From Chloroflexota bacterium (lineage in GTDB: Bacteria > Chloroflexota > Anaerolineae > B4-G1 > DUEL01), in contig JADBJJ010000017.1 in the NCBI GenBank assembly GCA_014874475.1, forward strand, positions 83,577 to 147,576: a stretch of 64,000 nucleotides of DNA, given 5' to 3'. This document shows positions 45,330 to 54,534 of the stretch, piece after piece. Numbering within the stretch: position 1 is the first letter of the stretch; each line of letters opens with the position of its first letter. The notes beneath the pieces were generated by a model. It was given only the letters and a program-made list of their open reading frames with translations, made no database searches and was not told the origin of the DNA. Both the position numbers and the translations under genes were made by a program.

Positions 45330-46760
45330 ATGGGCATCCCGAAACAAGGTCGTCCGAAAGAAGAGATTTTCGCCGCGCTGGAGCGCTTCAAGGCCCACGA
45401 CCTGGACTGGAAATCTGGGCGGGTGTGGGCCTACGTCTACAACCCCGGAGACGAAGTCCGGGAAGTCGTCAACCGGGCCTACACGATGTTCCTGACCGAA
45501 AACGCCTTAGACCCCACCGTCTTTCCCAGTACGCTCCGGCTGGAGACGGAGGTGGTACGGATGGTCGCCGACCTGCTGCGGGGCGATGAGAACGTCGTCG
45601 GCCATATGACCACGGGCGGGACGGAGAGCAACATGCTGGCAGTGAAGACGGCCCGGGATTGGGCCCGCGCCCACCGCCCGGAGGTGGACCGGCCGGAAAT
45701 GGTGCTCCCCATCACCGCCCACCCGTCTTTCCACAAAGCCGCGCACTTCCTGGGCGTGAAACCGGTGGTCGTGGGGATCAACCCGGAGACCTTCCAGGTG
45801 GAGCCGGAGGCCATGCGCGCCGCCATCACCCCCAATACAATTCTCCTGGTCGCCTCGGCCCCCAACTGGCCTCAGGGGGTAGTGGACCCCGTCCCGGAAA
45901 TCGCCGCGATCGCCCAGGAGTATGGCCTGCTTTTTCACGTGGACGCCTGCGTGGGCGGCTTCTACCTCTCCTTCCTGCGCCAGATGGGGGAACCCGTCCC
46001 CGATTTTGATTTCACCGTGCCCGGCGTCACTTCCATCTCCGCCGACGTCCACAAGTACGGCTACGCCGCCAAGGGCGCTTCCACCGTTCTCTACCGCAAC
46101 AAAGAACTCCGCCGCTACCAGATGTTCGCCTGCGCCGAGACGCCCGGCTACGCCGTCATCAACCCGACCATACTGAGCACCAAGTCCGGTGGGCCGATGG
46201 CAGGGGCGTGGGCAATACTGAACTACCTGGGCGAGGAGGGCTTCCATCGCATTGTCCGGACGGTCCACGAGGCGACCCAGCGGCTGATCCGGGGCATCAA
46301 CGAGATTCCCGAACTGCGGGTGCTGGGCGAACCCGTTATGTGCATCTTCTCCTTCACCTCGGACCAGGTCAACCTCTTCCAACTGGCCGACGCGATGGCC
46401 CGGCGGGGATGGTACATCCAGCCCCAGCCCTCCACCCCCTTCACGCCGCGCAGCCTGCATGTTTCGGTCAACTACGGGAACGCGCATCTGGTGGACACCT
46501 TGCTTCAGGACCTGCGGGAGGCCGTGGAGGAGGTCAAACAGGCCCCGCCCATTGACCGGGAGAGAGTTCAGGCACTGGTGGACTGGGCCTTGCAGAGCCC
46601 GGACCCGCAGGCCGCGTTCCGTCAATTGAGGCAGACGGTGGGCATTGAGGGCACTCAGTTACCCCAAGAACTGGCGCTCATCAACGAGATTCTGGATATT
46701 CTTCCCGACCACCTGGCCGACGCTCTGCTCATTGACTTCTTCAACGACCTGTACGTCTGA
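45330..46760 (+). CDS. PLP-dependent decarboxylase/aldolase, sphingosine-1-phosphate-lyase-like
   Basis: The 476-residue enzyme belongs to the group II decarboxylase family. It shows TTGGTESNMLAVKTARDWA (cofactor phosphate site, about 94-112), FHVDACVGGFYLSF (Asp holding the pyridine nitrogen, about 202-215) and SADVHKYGYAAKG with the Schiff-base lysine K242. The pattern (LTENALDPTVFPSTLRLETEVVRMVADLL) is closer to sphinganine-1-phosphate aldolases and archaeal L-tyrosine/aspartate decarboxylase-like proteins than to glutamate decarboxylase. Reaction is therefore uncertain: C-C cleavage of a phosphorylated amino alcohol or amino-acid decarboxylation. ATG 45330 follows AAGGAGGA. The threonine-synthase-like gene begins 13 bases after its stop. 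Confidence 0.8.
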   Translation: MGIPKQGRPKEEIFAALERFKAHDLDWKSGRVWAYVYNPGDEVREVVNRAYTMFLTENALDPTVFPSTLRLETEVVRMVADLLRGDENVVGHMTTGGTESNMLAVKTARDWARAHRPEVDRPEMVLPITAHPSFHKAAHFLGVKPVVVGINPETFQVEPEAMRAAITPNTILLVASAPNWPQGVVDPVPEIAAIAQEYGLLFHVDACVGGFYLSFLRQMGEPVPDFDFTVPGVTSISADVHKYGYAAKGASTVLYRNKELRRYQMFACAETPGYAVINPTILSTKSGGPMAGAWAILNYLGEEGFHRIVRTVHEATQRLIRGINEIPELRVLGEPVMCIFSFTSDQVNLFQLADAMARRGWYIQPQPSTPFTPRSLHVSVNYGNAHLVDTLLQDLREAVEEVKQAPPIDRERVQALVDWALQSPDPQAAFRQLRQTVGIEGTQLPQELALINEILDILPDHLADALLIDFFNDLYV

Positions 46761-46773
46761 TTGGAGGGGCCAA

Positions 46774-47850
46774 GTGGACATGTTCTGCATCCGTTGTGGT
46801 CGGACGTATCCCCCGGAGCCGACGTGCGTCCGTTGCGAATGCGGCGGCGTGCTGGAACTGCGCGGCGCGCCCGCGCTGGACCCGGCCCAAATCCGGCGGG
46901 ACGATTTCACCCTCTGGCGCTACCGACACACCCTGCCCGTCCCGTCGGACGTTCCCCCGGTGACATTGGGAGAGGGGATGACCCCACTGGTAGAGGCCCG
47001 CTGGGGAGACTGGCCTATCTTCTTTAAATGCGAATTTTTGAACCCTACCGGCTCCTTTAAGGACCGGGGGACAACGGTGCTGGTGACGGCACTGGCAGCG
47101 GCGGGGGTGGAGAACGTGGTGGAGGATTCCTCCGGCAACGCCGGATGCAGTCTGGCGGCCTACGCGGCCCGGGCCGGTATCCGCGCGGCGATTTACGTTC
47201 CAGCCCATGCCTCTCCCGGTAAGCGGGCCCAGATCGCCGCCTACGGCGCCCAACTGGTGCCGGTGCCCGGCCCCCGTAGCCAGGCCACCCAGGCGGTGCT
47301 GGAAGCGGCCGCCTCCGGCGCCATCTACGCCAGCCATGTCTATCATCCCTTCATCCATGCCGGGATGAAGACCGCCGCGTACGAAATCTGGGAGCAACTG
47401 GGCGGCCGTCTCCCCGATGCGGTCGTCCTTCCGGTGGGGCATGGAAGCCTGCTTCTGGGGCTGGCGCAGGGGTTTGCCGAACTGGGGGGACGGATGCCCC
47501 GCCTCTTTGGGGTCCAGGCGGCGGCCTGCGCCCCCCTGACAGCGGCATGGGAGGCTGGCGCCGCCGACCCCCCCCCAGTCCCGGAGGGGGAAACCGTCGC
47601 CGAGGGGGTGCGCATCGCCGTGCCCGTGCGCGGGCGGGCCATCCTGGAGGCCGTCCGCAAAAGTGGCGGAGCCCTTCTGGCGGTGACGGACGCGGAAACC
47701 CTGGCCGCCCAGCAGCGGCTGGCCCATCAGGGCTTCTTTGTAGAGCCGACTTCCGCCCTGGCCGTCGCCGCGCTGGAGCACCTCCGGCCCCATCTGGAAG
47801 GGACGGTAGTGGTGGTCCTGACCGGCAACGGGCTGAAAGCCCTTCGGTGA
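46774..47850 (+). CDS. threonine synthase-like PLP enzyme
   Basis: The 358-residue protein has an N-terminal zinc-ribbon-like segment (FCIRCGRTY...CVRCECGG, residues 4-25) and a fold type II PLP domain: FKCEFLNPTGSFKDRG with cofactor lysine K96, EDSSGNAGCSLAAYAARAG, PVGHGSLLLGL (the phosphate cradle) and VLTGNGLKAL at the end. This matches threonine-synthase-like enzymes that form threonine from O-phosphohomoserine or act on related phosphoamino acids; a diaminopropionate-lyase-like function cannot be excluded. GTG 46774 sits 6 bases after GGAGG and is preferred; ATG 46780 is the alternative. It forms an operon with the PLP decarboxylase. Confidence 0.83.
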   Translation: MDMFCIRCGRTYPPEPTCVRCECGGVLELRGAPALDPAQIRRDDFTLWRYRHTLPVPSDVPPVTLGEGMTPLVEARWGDWPIFFKCEFLNPTGSFKDRGTTVLVTALAAAGVENVVEDSSGNAGCSLAAYAARAGIRAAIYVPAHASPGKRAQIAAYGAQLVPVPGPRSQATQAVLEAAASGAIYASHVYHPFIHAGMKTAAYEIWEQLGGRLPDAVVLPVGHGSLLLGLAQGFAELGGRMPRLFGVQAAACAPLTAAWEAGAADPPPVPEGETVAEGVRIAVPVRGRAILEAVRKSGGALLAVTDAETLAAQQRLAHQGFFVEPTSALAVAALEHLRPHLEGTVVVVLTGNGLKALR

Positions 47851-47860
47851 ATTCAACCGA

Positions 47861-48892
47861 TTACGGCACCAGCACAATCTTGCCGAACTGCTCCCCTCGT
47901 TCCATCAGTTCAAACGCCCGCTTCCCTTCGGCCAGCGGCATCACCCGGTCCACCACCGGTTTCAGTTTCCCCGCCCAGATGAGCGCCATCACATCCCGGA
48001 AGTCCTGATGGCTGCCCATCGTGGAGCCGATGATGCTGATTTGCTTGCTGAAGAAGAAGCGGATATCTATCTGGGCTTCGGGGCCGGAGGTATTGCCGAC
48101 GATGACGATGCGGCCGCCCCGGGCCACCACTCGCATACTCTGGGTCAACGTCGCCCGTCCCACGTTGTCCACCACCACATCCACCCCCCGCCGGTCGGTC
48201 AGTTTATAGAGCGTCTTCGGCCAGTCGGAGTCCTCCCGGTAGTTGAGGACAACATCGGCCCCCAGTTCCTTCGCGCGAGCCATCTTCTCCTCGGTGGAGG
48301 TGAGGGCATAGACGGTGGCCCCGGCCAGTTTGGCGATCTGAATCGCCATAGAGTTGACCCCGCCGCCCGCGCCGATGATGAGCACGGACTCGCCCGCGCG
48401 CAGGCGGGCCCGATGAATGAGCATCCGCCAGGCCGTCAGGGAGACCAGGAGCGGCGCGGCCGCCTGGGGAAAGTCCCACCCGTCCGGCATCGCCATCAGA
48501 TTGCCGGCCGGCACGGCGATGTACTCCGCCTGTCCGCCCCGGATTTGCTCCCCCAGGATGACGTATCCTGGACTCACAGAGTCCTCCCCCCGGCGGGTAT
48601 ATTCGTCCTCGGTAGTGGAGATGCCAGGGTCTATCACCACCCGCTGCCCGATCCCCCAGCCGGAGACACCGTCTCCCAGGGCAACGATTTCCCCGGCCAC
48701 ATCCGCCCCGCACCAGTGGGGCATCTGGAGTTTCAGCCCCGGCCACCCCCGCCGTACCCAGATGTCCAGATGGTTGAGCGCGCAGGCGCGCACCCGGACC
48801 AGCACCTGTCCCGGCCCTGGCTGCGGGTCGGGGACGTCCTCATAGCGCAGCACCTCCAGGTCTCCATGTTCATGGAAGCAGAGCGCTTTCAT
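47861..48892 (-). CDS. MDR-family NAD(P)H quinone oxidoreductase/alcohol dehydrogenase-like protein
   Basis: The 343-residue protein has the medium-chain dehydrogenase layout: a GroES-like N-terminal half (GPGQVLVRVRACALNHLDIWVRRGWPG, GADVAGEIVALGDGV) and a Rossmann half (SVLIIGAGGGVNSMAIQIAKLAGATVYALTSTEEK). The catalytic-zinc cysteine position is occupied by Asn (ALNHLD), and the usual lobe of four structural-zinc cysteines is absent, so it is closer to the zinc-independent quinone oxidoreductases or enoyl reductases. Substrate unknown. A good ribosome site (GGAGGAATT) precedes the ATG at 48892. It is divergent from mutS2 and converges with the threonine-synthase-like gene, stops being 10 bases apart. 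Confidence 0.87.
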   Translation of the reverse strand: MKALCFHEHGDLEVLRYEDVPDPQPGPGQVLVRVRACALNHLDIWVRRGWPGLKLQMPHWCGADVAGEIVALGDGVSGWGIGQRVVIDPGISTTEDEYTRRGEDSVSPGYVILGEQIRGGQAEYIAVPAGNLMAMPDGWDFPQAAAPLLVSLTAWRMLIHRARLRAGESVLIIGAGGGVNSMAIQIAKLAGATVYALTSTEEKMARAKELGADVVLNYREDSDWPKTLYKLTDRRGVDVVVDNVGRATLTQSMRVVARGGRIVIVGNTSGPEAQIDIRFFFSKQISIIGSTMGSHQDFRDVMALIWAGKLKPVVDRVMPLAEGKRAFELMERGEQFGKIVLVP

Positions 48893-48906
48893 CTAAATTC
48901 CTCCGC

Positions 48907-48935
48907 TTGACAGATTAAGGGGTCGGCCTTATTAT
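48907..48935 (+). promoter_or_regulatory. promoter of mutS2
   Basis: TTGACA (48907-48912), 17-base spacer, TATTAT (48930-48935), in the 70-100-base divergent region. Confidence 0.7.
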
Positions 48936-49001
48936 TGTACGAGAAACGGGCAGAAGTGCAAAATGATAACTGCTTTTCTGGAGAAATCCGCGTCCATTTT
49001 T

Positions 49002-51416
49002 ATGAAACACTGGCAAACCCTGGAACTTCCTAAAATCCTGGAGCGGCTGGCGGCCTATGCCTCCTTCTCTGCCGGAGCCGAAAAGGCCCGCGCTCTGACC
49101 CCCAGCACCGACCTGGCGGAAATCCGGGAGCGGCTGGCGACCACCACTGAGGCCCGCCGCATCCTCTCTCTCCATCCTCAGACCGACCTGGGCGGCGCGC
49201 GGGACATCCGCGCCATAGTGGAGGCCGCCCGGCGGGAGGCGATCCTGAGTCCCCCGGACTTGCTGGATGTCGCCCAGACCCTGCAGGCCGCCCGGCGGCT
49301 CCGGCAGATGCTCACCCGGCAGGAAGCGCTCTTTCCCCGTCTGGCGGCGATGGCTACCCGCCTGGAGCCCTGTCCCGACCTGGTGGAGGCGATAGAGCGC
49401 GTCCTGGACGAGCGCGGAGAGGTCCGGGACGATGCCTCTCCTGCCCTGGCGCGCATCCGGAGCGAACTGCGGGTCGCCCACGACCGGCTCATCACCCGCC
49501 TTCAGCGCATCATCTCCTCCCCGGAGACGGCTCCTTTCCTCCAGGAGCCCATCATCACGATGCGGGAGGGCCGCTATGTCATCCCTCTCAAGGCCGACTT
49601 CAAGGGCCGCCTCCGGGGCATCGTCCACGACCGCTCCGCCTCTGGCGCGACCCTCTTCATTGAACCTCTCTCGGTGGTGGAACTGGGAAACACCTGGCGG
49701 GAACTCCAGGTGGCGGAGGAGCAGGAAATTCGGCGCATCCTGGCCGACCTCTCCGCCCGCGTCGCCGCGCGCAGCGCGGCGATTCTGGAGACGGTGGACG
49801 CGCTGGCAGACCTGGACCTGGCTTTTGCCAAAGCCCGCTATGCCGACGAACTGGATGCCGTAGAACCGACAATGATGGACGGCGATGTCCGCAGTGCGGC
49901 ACAGAGCGCAGCCGGGCGCCGTGACCGCCTTCGCCTCCTCCGCGCCCGCCACCCTCTCCTGGACCCGACAACCGTCGTCCCCATAGATGTCATTCTGGAC
50001 GGTGAGACCCATGTCCTGGTCATCACGGGCCCCAACACCGGCGGCAAGACGGTGACGCTAAAGACGGTCGGCCTGCTGGCGCTTATGGCCCAGGCCGGCC
50101 TGCACATCCCCGCCGATGGGAACTCTGCCCTCCCGGTCTTCGCCGCCGTCTACGCCGACATCGGCGACGAACAGTCCATAGAGCAATCCCTTTCCACCTT
50201 CTCTGCCCATCTGACCAACATTCTCTCCTTTATCCATCGGGCCGACGAGCGCTCGCTGGTCCTTCTGGACGAACTGGGCGCCGGGACAGACCCGGCGGAG
50301 GGCTCGGCACTAGCCCGGGCGCTCCTGGAGACTTTCCGGCAGCGGGGCGCGCTCACCCTGGTCGCCACCCACTACCCGGAACTGAAAGCGTACGCGCAAC
50401 TGACCCCGGGCGTCTGCAACGCCTGCGTGGAGTTTGACCCGGAGACGCTGCGGCCCACCTATCGCCTGACCATTGGCATCCCGGGCCGCTCCAACGCGCT
50501 GGCCATTGCCCGACGGCTGGGCCTGGATGAGGAGATTGTCCGTCGGGCCGAAGCGCTCCTCTCTCCCCAGGAGCGCCAGACGGAGCACCTGCTGGCGGAC
50601 CTGCACCGGTTACGGCTGGAGGCGGCGCGCGCCCGGGACGAGGCCTACGCCGCCCGCGCCGAGGCCCAGCGCCTGACCGAAGAACTTCGCCGTCGCCTGG
50701 CCCGCATAGACGAAGAACGGGCCGCCATTCTGGAGGAGGCCCGTCGGGAGGCGCAGGAGGAACTAGAACGGCTGCGGGCGGAGGCCCGCGCGCTGCGCCA
50801 GCAGTGGCGTAGGATGAGTCTGGCGCCATCCGCATCGCAGGATTTATCTGGCCCGCCGGGCCTGCCCCCGACCATCGCCGAAGCCGAGGCCGAACTGGAC
50901 CGCCTGGCGGCGGAGGTAGCCGAATCCTTCCCGGTCCCGGAGCCTCTCCTCCCCACCGGCCCTCTCCGACCGGGGGATACGGTCTGGGTGAAATCGCTGC
51001 GGGCCGTCGGGGAGTTGCGGGCCCTGGAGGACGACGAGGCGGAAGTCCAGGTGGGCCCCCTGCGGGTGCGAGTGCGCGCGGGGGAACTGGAGCGGCGCGC
51101 CCCGCTGACCCCAGCGGCGGAGCCGTCGGGCGTCCGCTACGCGCCCCCCACCGTCCCGCTCCGGCTGGACCTGCGCGGCCAGACGGTGGATGAGGCGCTG
51201 GAGAACCTGGACCGCTACCTGGACGCGGCGGCATTGGCGGGCCTCCCCTGGGCTCACGTCGTCCACGGCAAGGGGACCGGCGCCCTCCGCCAGGCAGTGC
51301 GGGACTTTCTCCGCCGCCATCCCCTGGTCCGCTCATACCGCTCCGGCGAGGAGGGGGAAGGCGGCGATGGCGTCACCGTCGTCGTCCTGAGCGAAGAGGC
51401 GGAGCGCAGGCTGTAA
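49002..51416 (+). CDS. mutS2: endonuclease MutS2
   Basis: The 804-residue protein has the MutS2 plan: an N-terminal helical core/clamp (HWQTLELPKILERLAAYASFSAGAEKARAL), a MutS-type ATPase domain with Walker A TGPNTGGKTVTLKT (about 343-356), LDELGAGTDPAEGSALARALLE, and ATHYPELKAYA. A coiled-coil region spans about 510-610, and a C-terminal Smr nuclease domain follows (LDLRGQTVDEALENLDRYLDAAALAGLPWAHVVHGKGTGALRQAVRDFL). MutS2 suppresses recombination and, in B. subtilis, acts in rescue of collided ribosomes. I chose ATG 49002 because MKHWQTLELPKIL matches the family start; ATG 48963 is possible, and neither has a strong ribosome site. Confidence 0.95.
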   Translation: MKHWQTLELPKILERLAAYASFSAGAEKARALTPSTDLAEIRERLATTTEARRILSLHPQTDLGGARDIRAIVEAARREAILSPPDLLDVAQTLQAARRLRQMLTRQEALFPRLAAMATRLEPCPDLVEAIERVLDERGEVRDDASPALARIRSELRVAHDRLITRLQRIISSPETAPFLQEPIITMREGRYVIPLKADFKGRLRGIVHDRSASGATLFIEPLSVVELGNTWRELQVAEEQEIRRILADLSARVAARSAAILETVDALADLDLAFAKARYADELDAVEPTMMDGDVRSAAQSAAGRRDRLRLLRARHPLLDPTTVVPIDVILDGETHVLVITGPNTGGKTVTLKTVGLLALMAQAGLHIPADGNSALPVFAAVYADIGDEQSIEQSLSTFSAHLTNILSFIHRADERSLVLLDELGAGTDPAEGSALARALLETFRQRGALTLVATHYPELKAYAQLTPGVCNACVEFDPETLRPTYRLTIGIPGRSNALAIARRLGLDEEIVRRAEALLSPQERQTEHLLADLHRLRLEAARARDEAYAARAEAQRLTEELRRRLARIDEERAAILEEARREAQEELERLRAEARALRQQWRRMSLAPSASQDLSGPPGLPPTIAEAEAELDRLAAEVAESFPVPEPLLPTGPLRPGDTVWVKSLRAVGELRALEDDEAEVQVGPLRVRVRAGELERRAPLTPAAEPSGVRYAPPTVPLRLDLRGQTVDEALENLDRYLDAAALAGLPWAHVVHGKGTGALRQAVRDFLRRHPLVRSYRSGEEGEGGDGVTVVVLSEEAERRL

Positions 51417-51464
51417 CACCTTGACCAATCATTCCGACAATTCGGCGCTTTTGCCTTCACTCTG

Positions 51465-51527
51465 TGTTCCCCCTCCGCCCGAAACGGGGGAAAAGGGGGC
51501 GATGGAGACGAGGGGGATACCCCCTCG
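51465..51527. repeat. C-rich/G-rich palindromic intergenic element
   Basis: In the 210-base gap after mutS2, TTCCCCCTCCGCCC faces GGGGGAAAAGGGGG. A tight hairpin CGAGGGGG-ATA-CCCCCTCG follows at 51509-51527. It is of the same style as the elements at 8.3 and 11.6 kb. The hairpins may end the mutS2 transcript, but no T-run is present. Confidence 0.55.
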
Positions 51528-51626
51528 CAGGCTATCGCCGGAATCACTGGCTGAGCCGCAAAATCTGGCGCCCTGTTGTCCATCAACGCAAATTCCAAAA
51601 ACTGACCCGCAGCAAGGAGAACCGAA

Positions 51627-52007
51627 ATGTCATCCATCCATCTGGACGTCTGGCTGTATGGCCCGGTGGCCCGCTACGGCGGCGCAGAAGACCAGGGCTC
51701 TTATGCTCATCTGAATCTCGCTATGCCCGAGGGAACCACTCTGGAGGACCTGCTGAAACACCTGGGCATCCCCTCAGAGGAACGGGGGATTGTGTTTGTC
51801 AGCGGGGCCGTGGCGGCCTTTCCCGGCCTGGATGCCGGCCTGGATGTAGTGCTCAGGGACGGCGACCGGGTAGGCATTTTCCATTCCCGCACCATGTGGC
51901 CCTTCCAGTACCGCTTTGGTGCGGCGATGACGCCCCAACTGGCGGAGGCGATGCGCCGCCGGGAGGACGGTGGCATCCGCCACGCCTACCGGAGTGGGAA
52001 GCAGTGA
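51627..52007 (+). CDS. MoaD/ThiS-like ubiquitin-fold protein
   Basis: The 126-residue protein has a beta-grasp pattern: LDVWLYGPVARYGGAED, MPEGTTLEDLLKHLGIPSEERGIVFVSGAVA and LDVVLRDGDRVGIFHSRTM. This fits MoaD/ThiS sulfur carriers but with an extra 35-residue tail instead of the C-terminal Gly-Gly that carries sulfur, so it is unlikely to be a classical sulfur donor unless processed. Its stop overlaps the GTG of the ArsA-type ATPase gene (GTGA), implying tight coupling, and it opens the gene run that ends in hdrCBA. The ribosome site is AAGGAG. Confidence 0.75.
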   Translation: MSSIHLDVWLYGPVARYGGAEDQGSYAHLNLAMPEGTTLEDLLKHLGIPSEERGIVFVSGAVAAFPGLDAGLDVVLRDGDRVGIFHSRTMWPFQYRFGAAMTPQLAEAMRRREDGGIRHAYRSGKQ

Positions 52008-52930
52008 CCCTGGCATCTCTGGATTCTGTCCCCCGCCGGGTCCTGATGTTCGGCGGAAAGGGCGGGGTGGGCAAGACCACTTCCTCGGCCGCGACGGCCC
52101 TCCACTTCGCCCAGCGCGGCCTGCGCACTCTGATCATCTCCAGCGACCTCACCCCGTCCCTCTCGGATATCTTTGAGACCGAGAGCGGCCCCGTGGAGCG
52201 AATGATCCCCGGCGTGGAGAACCTCTACGCGCTGGAGATTGACCCGGACGAGGTGATGCGCCGCTGGAAGGAGAAGTTCGGGCCCGAGGTGTACGCGGCC
52301 GCCTCCGCGCTGGTGGACCTGCCCTACGACGAGGTGGTGGACTACGTGGCGATGGCGCCGGGCATCCAGGAGGAGTTTATGCTGGATTACATCCTGGAGC
52401 GCGTCCGCGACCACCGCTACGACCTGATCGTGTGGGACACCGCGCCGGCCGGAGATACCCTCCGTCTCCTGGGCCTGCCCCAGCGCTTCCTGGAGCACCT
52501 GCGGGTGGCGCCGAAAGTCTACCTGGAGGTCCGGGATACCTTCAAACTCTCCCGCACTCCGTTCCTGGAAATCATAGAGAGTTGGAAGCGACTCTCCGAG
52601 CAGACCATCCGTTTCTTCACCGACCCGGAGAAGGTGGAGTTCATTATGGTCACCATCCCAGAAGCGCTGGGGGTCTACCAGAGCCGCCGGGTGATCCGCG
52701 ACCTCCGCCGCTATGGCCTGACCGTCCGCTACCTCATTGTCAATGACGTCATCCGGGAGCCGGACTGCGAGTTTCACCGCCAGCGGTGGGAAATGCAGCA
52801 GCGCTACCTCCGGCAGTTGCGGGAGGAACTGGACGGCCCTCTGACCCTGGTGGAACTGCCGCTTTTGCCCTACGAGGTGAAGGGCGTGGAGCGGCTCAGG
52901 GAGGTGGAGCGGTATCTGTTTTCGGGGTAA
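52004..52930 (+). CDS. ArsA/Get3-family ATPase
   Basis: The 308-residue P-loop ATPase has the deviant Walker A FGGKGGVGKTTSSAATA (about 16-32), switch I DLTPSLSDIFE, switch II VWDTAPAGDTLRLLGLP and the A-loop-like VTIPEALGVYQSRRVIRDL. ArsA/Get3 ATPases move soluble clients such as arsenite pumps or tail-anchored proteins; bacterial stand-alone versions are of unknown role. There is no ArsB or ArsD here. GTG 52004 overlaps the upstream stop by 4 bases, and hdrC starts 26 bases downstream, so the ATPase may serve the Hdr complex, for example in assembly (inference). Confidence 0.9.
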   Translation: MTLASLDSVPRRVLMFGGKGGVGKTTSSAATALHFAQRGLRTLIISSDLTPSLSDIFETESGPVERMIPGVENLYALEIDPDEVMRRWKEKFGPEVYAAASALVDLPYDEVVDYVAMAPGIQEEFMLDYILERVRDHRYDLIVWDTAPAGDTLRLLGLPQRFLEHLRVAPKVYLEVRDTFKLSRTPFLEIIESWKRLSEQTIRFFTDPEKVEFIMVTIPEALGVYQSRRVIRDLRRYGLTVRYLIVNDVIREPDCEFHRQRWEMQQRYLRQLREELDGPLTLVELPLLPYEVKGVERLREVERYLFSG

Positions 52931-52956
52931 GATAACCTTCGTGTGCAGGAGATAGA

Positions 52957-53517
52957 ATGATGCCCAAAGAAACTTCCGCCAACTCTTTCCTGGAAGAGGT
53001 TATGGCTATCCCCGGGGGGGAGCGACTGAAGTCCTGTATCCAGTGCGGCACCTGCGGCGGCTCCTGCCCCTCTGGAGAGGCGATGGACTACACTCCCCGC
53101 GAACTCTTCGCCATGATTCTGGCCGGGATGCGGGAGGAGGTCCTGAAAAGCAACACCTTCTGGTTCTGCGTCTCCTGCTACTACTGTACCATCCGGTGCC
53201 CCCAGGAGATTCCCATTACGGACATTATGTACCGCCTGAAACGACTGGCCATTCAGGCGGGCTACTACACGGCTTCCATCACCGGTTTCTCCGAGACCTT
53301 TGTCGGGCAGGTGGAGACCTACGGGCGCAGTTTTGAACTGGGCCTGGCGACGGGGCACTACCTCCGCCACCATCCTCTCCAGAGCATCCGCATGTCTCCC
53401 TTGATGCTGGGTATGGTGACTCGGGGCCGGATGTCCTTCACTCCCCAGCGAATTCGGGGCATTCGCCAACTGCGCGCCATCCTCCGCCGGGCTAAAGAAC
53501 TGGGAGGTGCATGGTGA
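52957..53517 (+). CDS. hdrC: heterodisulfide reductase-like subunit HdrC
   Basis: The 186-residue iron-sulfur protein carries two [4Fe-4S] motifs, C27-x2-C30-x2-C33-x3-C37 (CIQCGTCGGSC) and C71-x2-C74-x2-C77-x3-C81 (CVSCYYCTIRC), followed by a helical C-terminus. HdrC passes electrons between HdrA and the catalytic HdrB. Its stop overlaps the HdrB start (ATGGTGA), so the two are coupled. Tandem ATGs at 52957 and 52960 follow CAGGAG. Confidence 0.93.
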   Translation: MMPKETSANSFLEEVMAIPGGERLKSCIQCGTCGGSCPSGEAMDYTPRELFAMILAGMREEVLKSNTFWFCVSCYYCTIRCPQEIPITDIMYRLKRLAIQAGYYTASITGFSETFVGQVETYGRSFELGLATGHYLRHHPLQSIRMSPLMLGMVTRGRMSFTPQRIRGIRQLRAILRRAKELGGAW

Positions 53518-54479
53518 AACAGTACGCCTATTACCCCGGTTGCTCCCTGGAGCGCAACGCGGCCGCCTACGACGAGTCGTTCCGGGCCGTGGCACAGGTG
53601 CTGGGCATTGAACTGGTGGAGATTGACGACTGGAACTGCTGCGGCGCCACCGAGTACTTCTCTCTGGACCTCCTCCCCGCCTACGCGCTGGTGGCCCGAA
53701 ACCTGGCCCTGGTTCCGCCCAAACTGAACCAGGTCGTGGCTCCCTGCTCCGCCTGCTACTACAACATGTACAAAACCGACAAGAATATGGCCCACTACCC
53801 CGAACTGGCGCAAGCGATCAACGAGGCCCTGGCCGCAGGCCATCTTCACTACGAGGCGGGACGGGTCCGCTCCCGCCACGCGCTGGAGGTGGTCGTGGAG
53901 GACTTCACCCCCGAAGAGATTGCCGCTCACGTCCAGAAGCCCCTGCGGGGCCTGCGCCTGGCCGCCTACTATGGCTGCGTCACTGTCCGCCCCGCCAGCC
54001 ACGACGACCACGAGTACCCCGCCCGTATGGAACGGTTGCTACAGACTCTGGGCGCGACGGTGGTGGACTACACGCTGCGGGCCAACTGCTGCGGCGGCCA
54101 CATGACCCAACTGGACGCTGACACCGCTTATCGGATGATTTACTACCTCCTCTCCAACGCGGCCCGGCTGGATGTGGACGCGCTGGTGGTGGCCTGCCCG
54201 ATGTGTCAACTGAACCTGGATGCCTACCAGGGCCAGGTCAACGCGCATTTTAACAGCGACTTCCGCATCCCGATCCTGTATTTCACCCAGATGATGGGCC
54301 TGGCCTTCGGGATCGCCCCGGAGCGGCTGGGCTTTGGGCAGGAGATGGTCTCGGCGGAGCGGGTTCTGGAGAAGTGGCGCAACCCGCCACCGGAGGCGGA
54401 GACGGTGGAGCGCAAACCGCGCCGGGGGAAAGTCGGCCTGCCGATGCCGGAACCACTCGTCGGAGTTGGCAGTCGGTAG
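53511..54479 (+). CDS. hdrB: heterodisulfide reductase-like catalytic subunit HdrB
   Basis: The 322-residue protein contains both CCG (cysteine-rich) domains that hold the non-cubane [4Fe-4S] clusters of HdrB: YPGCSLE...WNCCGAT...APCSACYYN (about 8-86) and YYGCVTV...NCCGGHM...VACPMCQLNLD (about 154-239). All expected cysteines are present, so it should reduce a disulfide or heterodisulfide. In a bacterium the natural substrate is not CoM-S-S-CoB and is unknown. The basic C-terminal tail (ERKPRRGKVGLPMP) is short. It overlaps hdrC by 7 bases and is followed by hdrA after 55 bases. Confidence 0.92.
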   Translation: MVKQYAYYPGCSLERNAAAYDESFRAVAQVLGIELVEIDDWNCCGATEYFSLDLLPAYALVARNLALVPPKLNQVVAPCSACYYNMYKTDKNMAHYPELAQAINEALAAGHLHYEAGRVRSRHALEVVVEDFTPEEIAAHVQKPLRGLRLAAYYGCVTVRPASHDDHEYPARMERLLQTLGATVVDYTLRANCCGGHMTQLDADTAYRMIYYLLSNAARLDVDALVVACPMCQLNLDAYQGQVNAHFNSDFRIPILYFTQMMGLAFGIAPERLGFGQEMVSAERVLEKWRNPPPEAETVERKPRRGKVGLPMPEPLVGVGSR

Positions 54480-54534
54480 TCAGTGGTCGGCGTTGCACCC
54501 TGCTTCCTGCATTCCCCTTCTTGCGGAGGTCCTT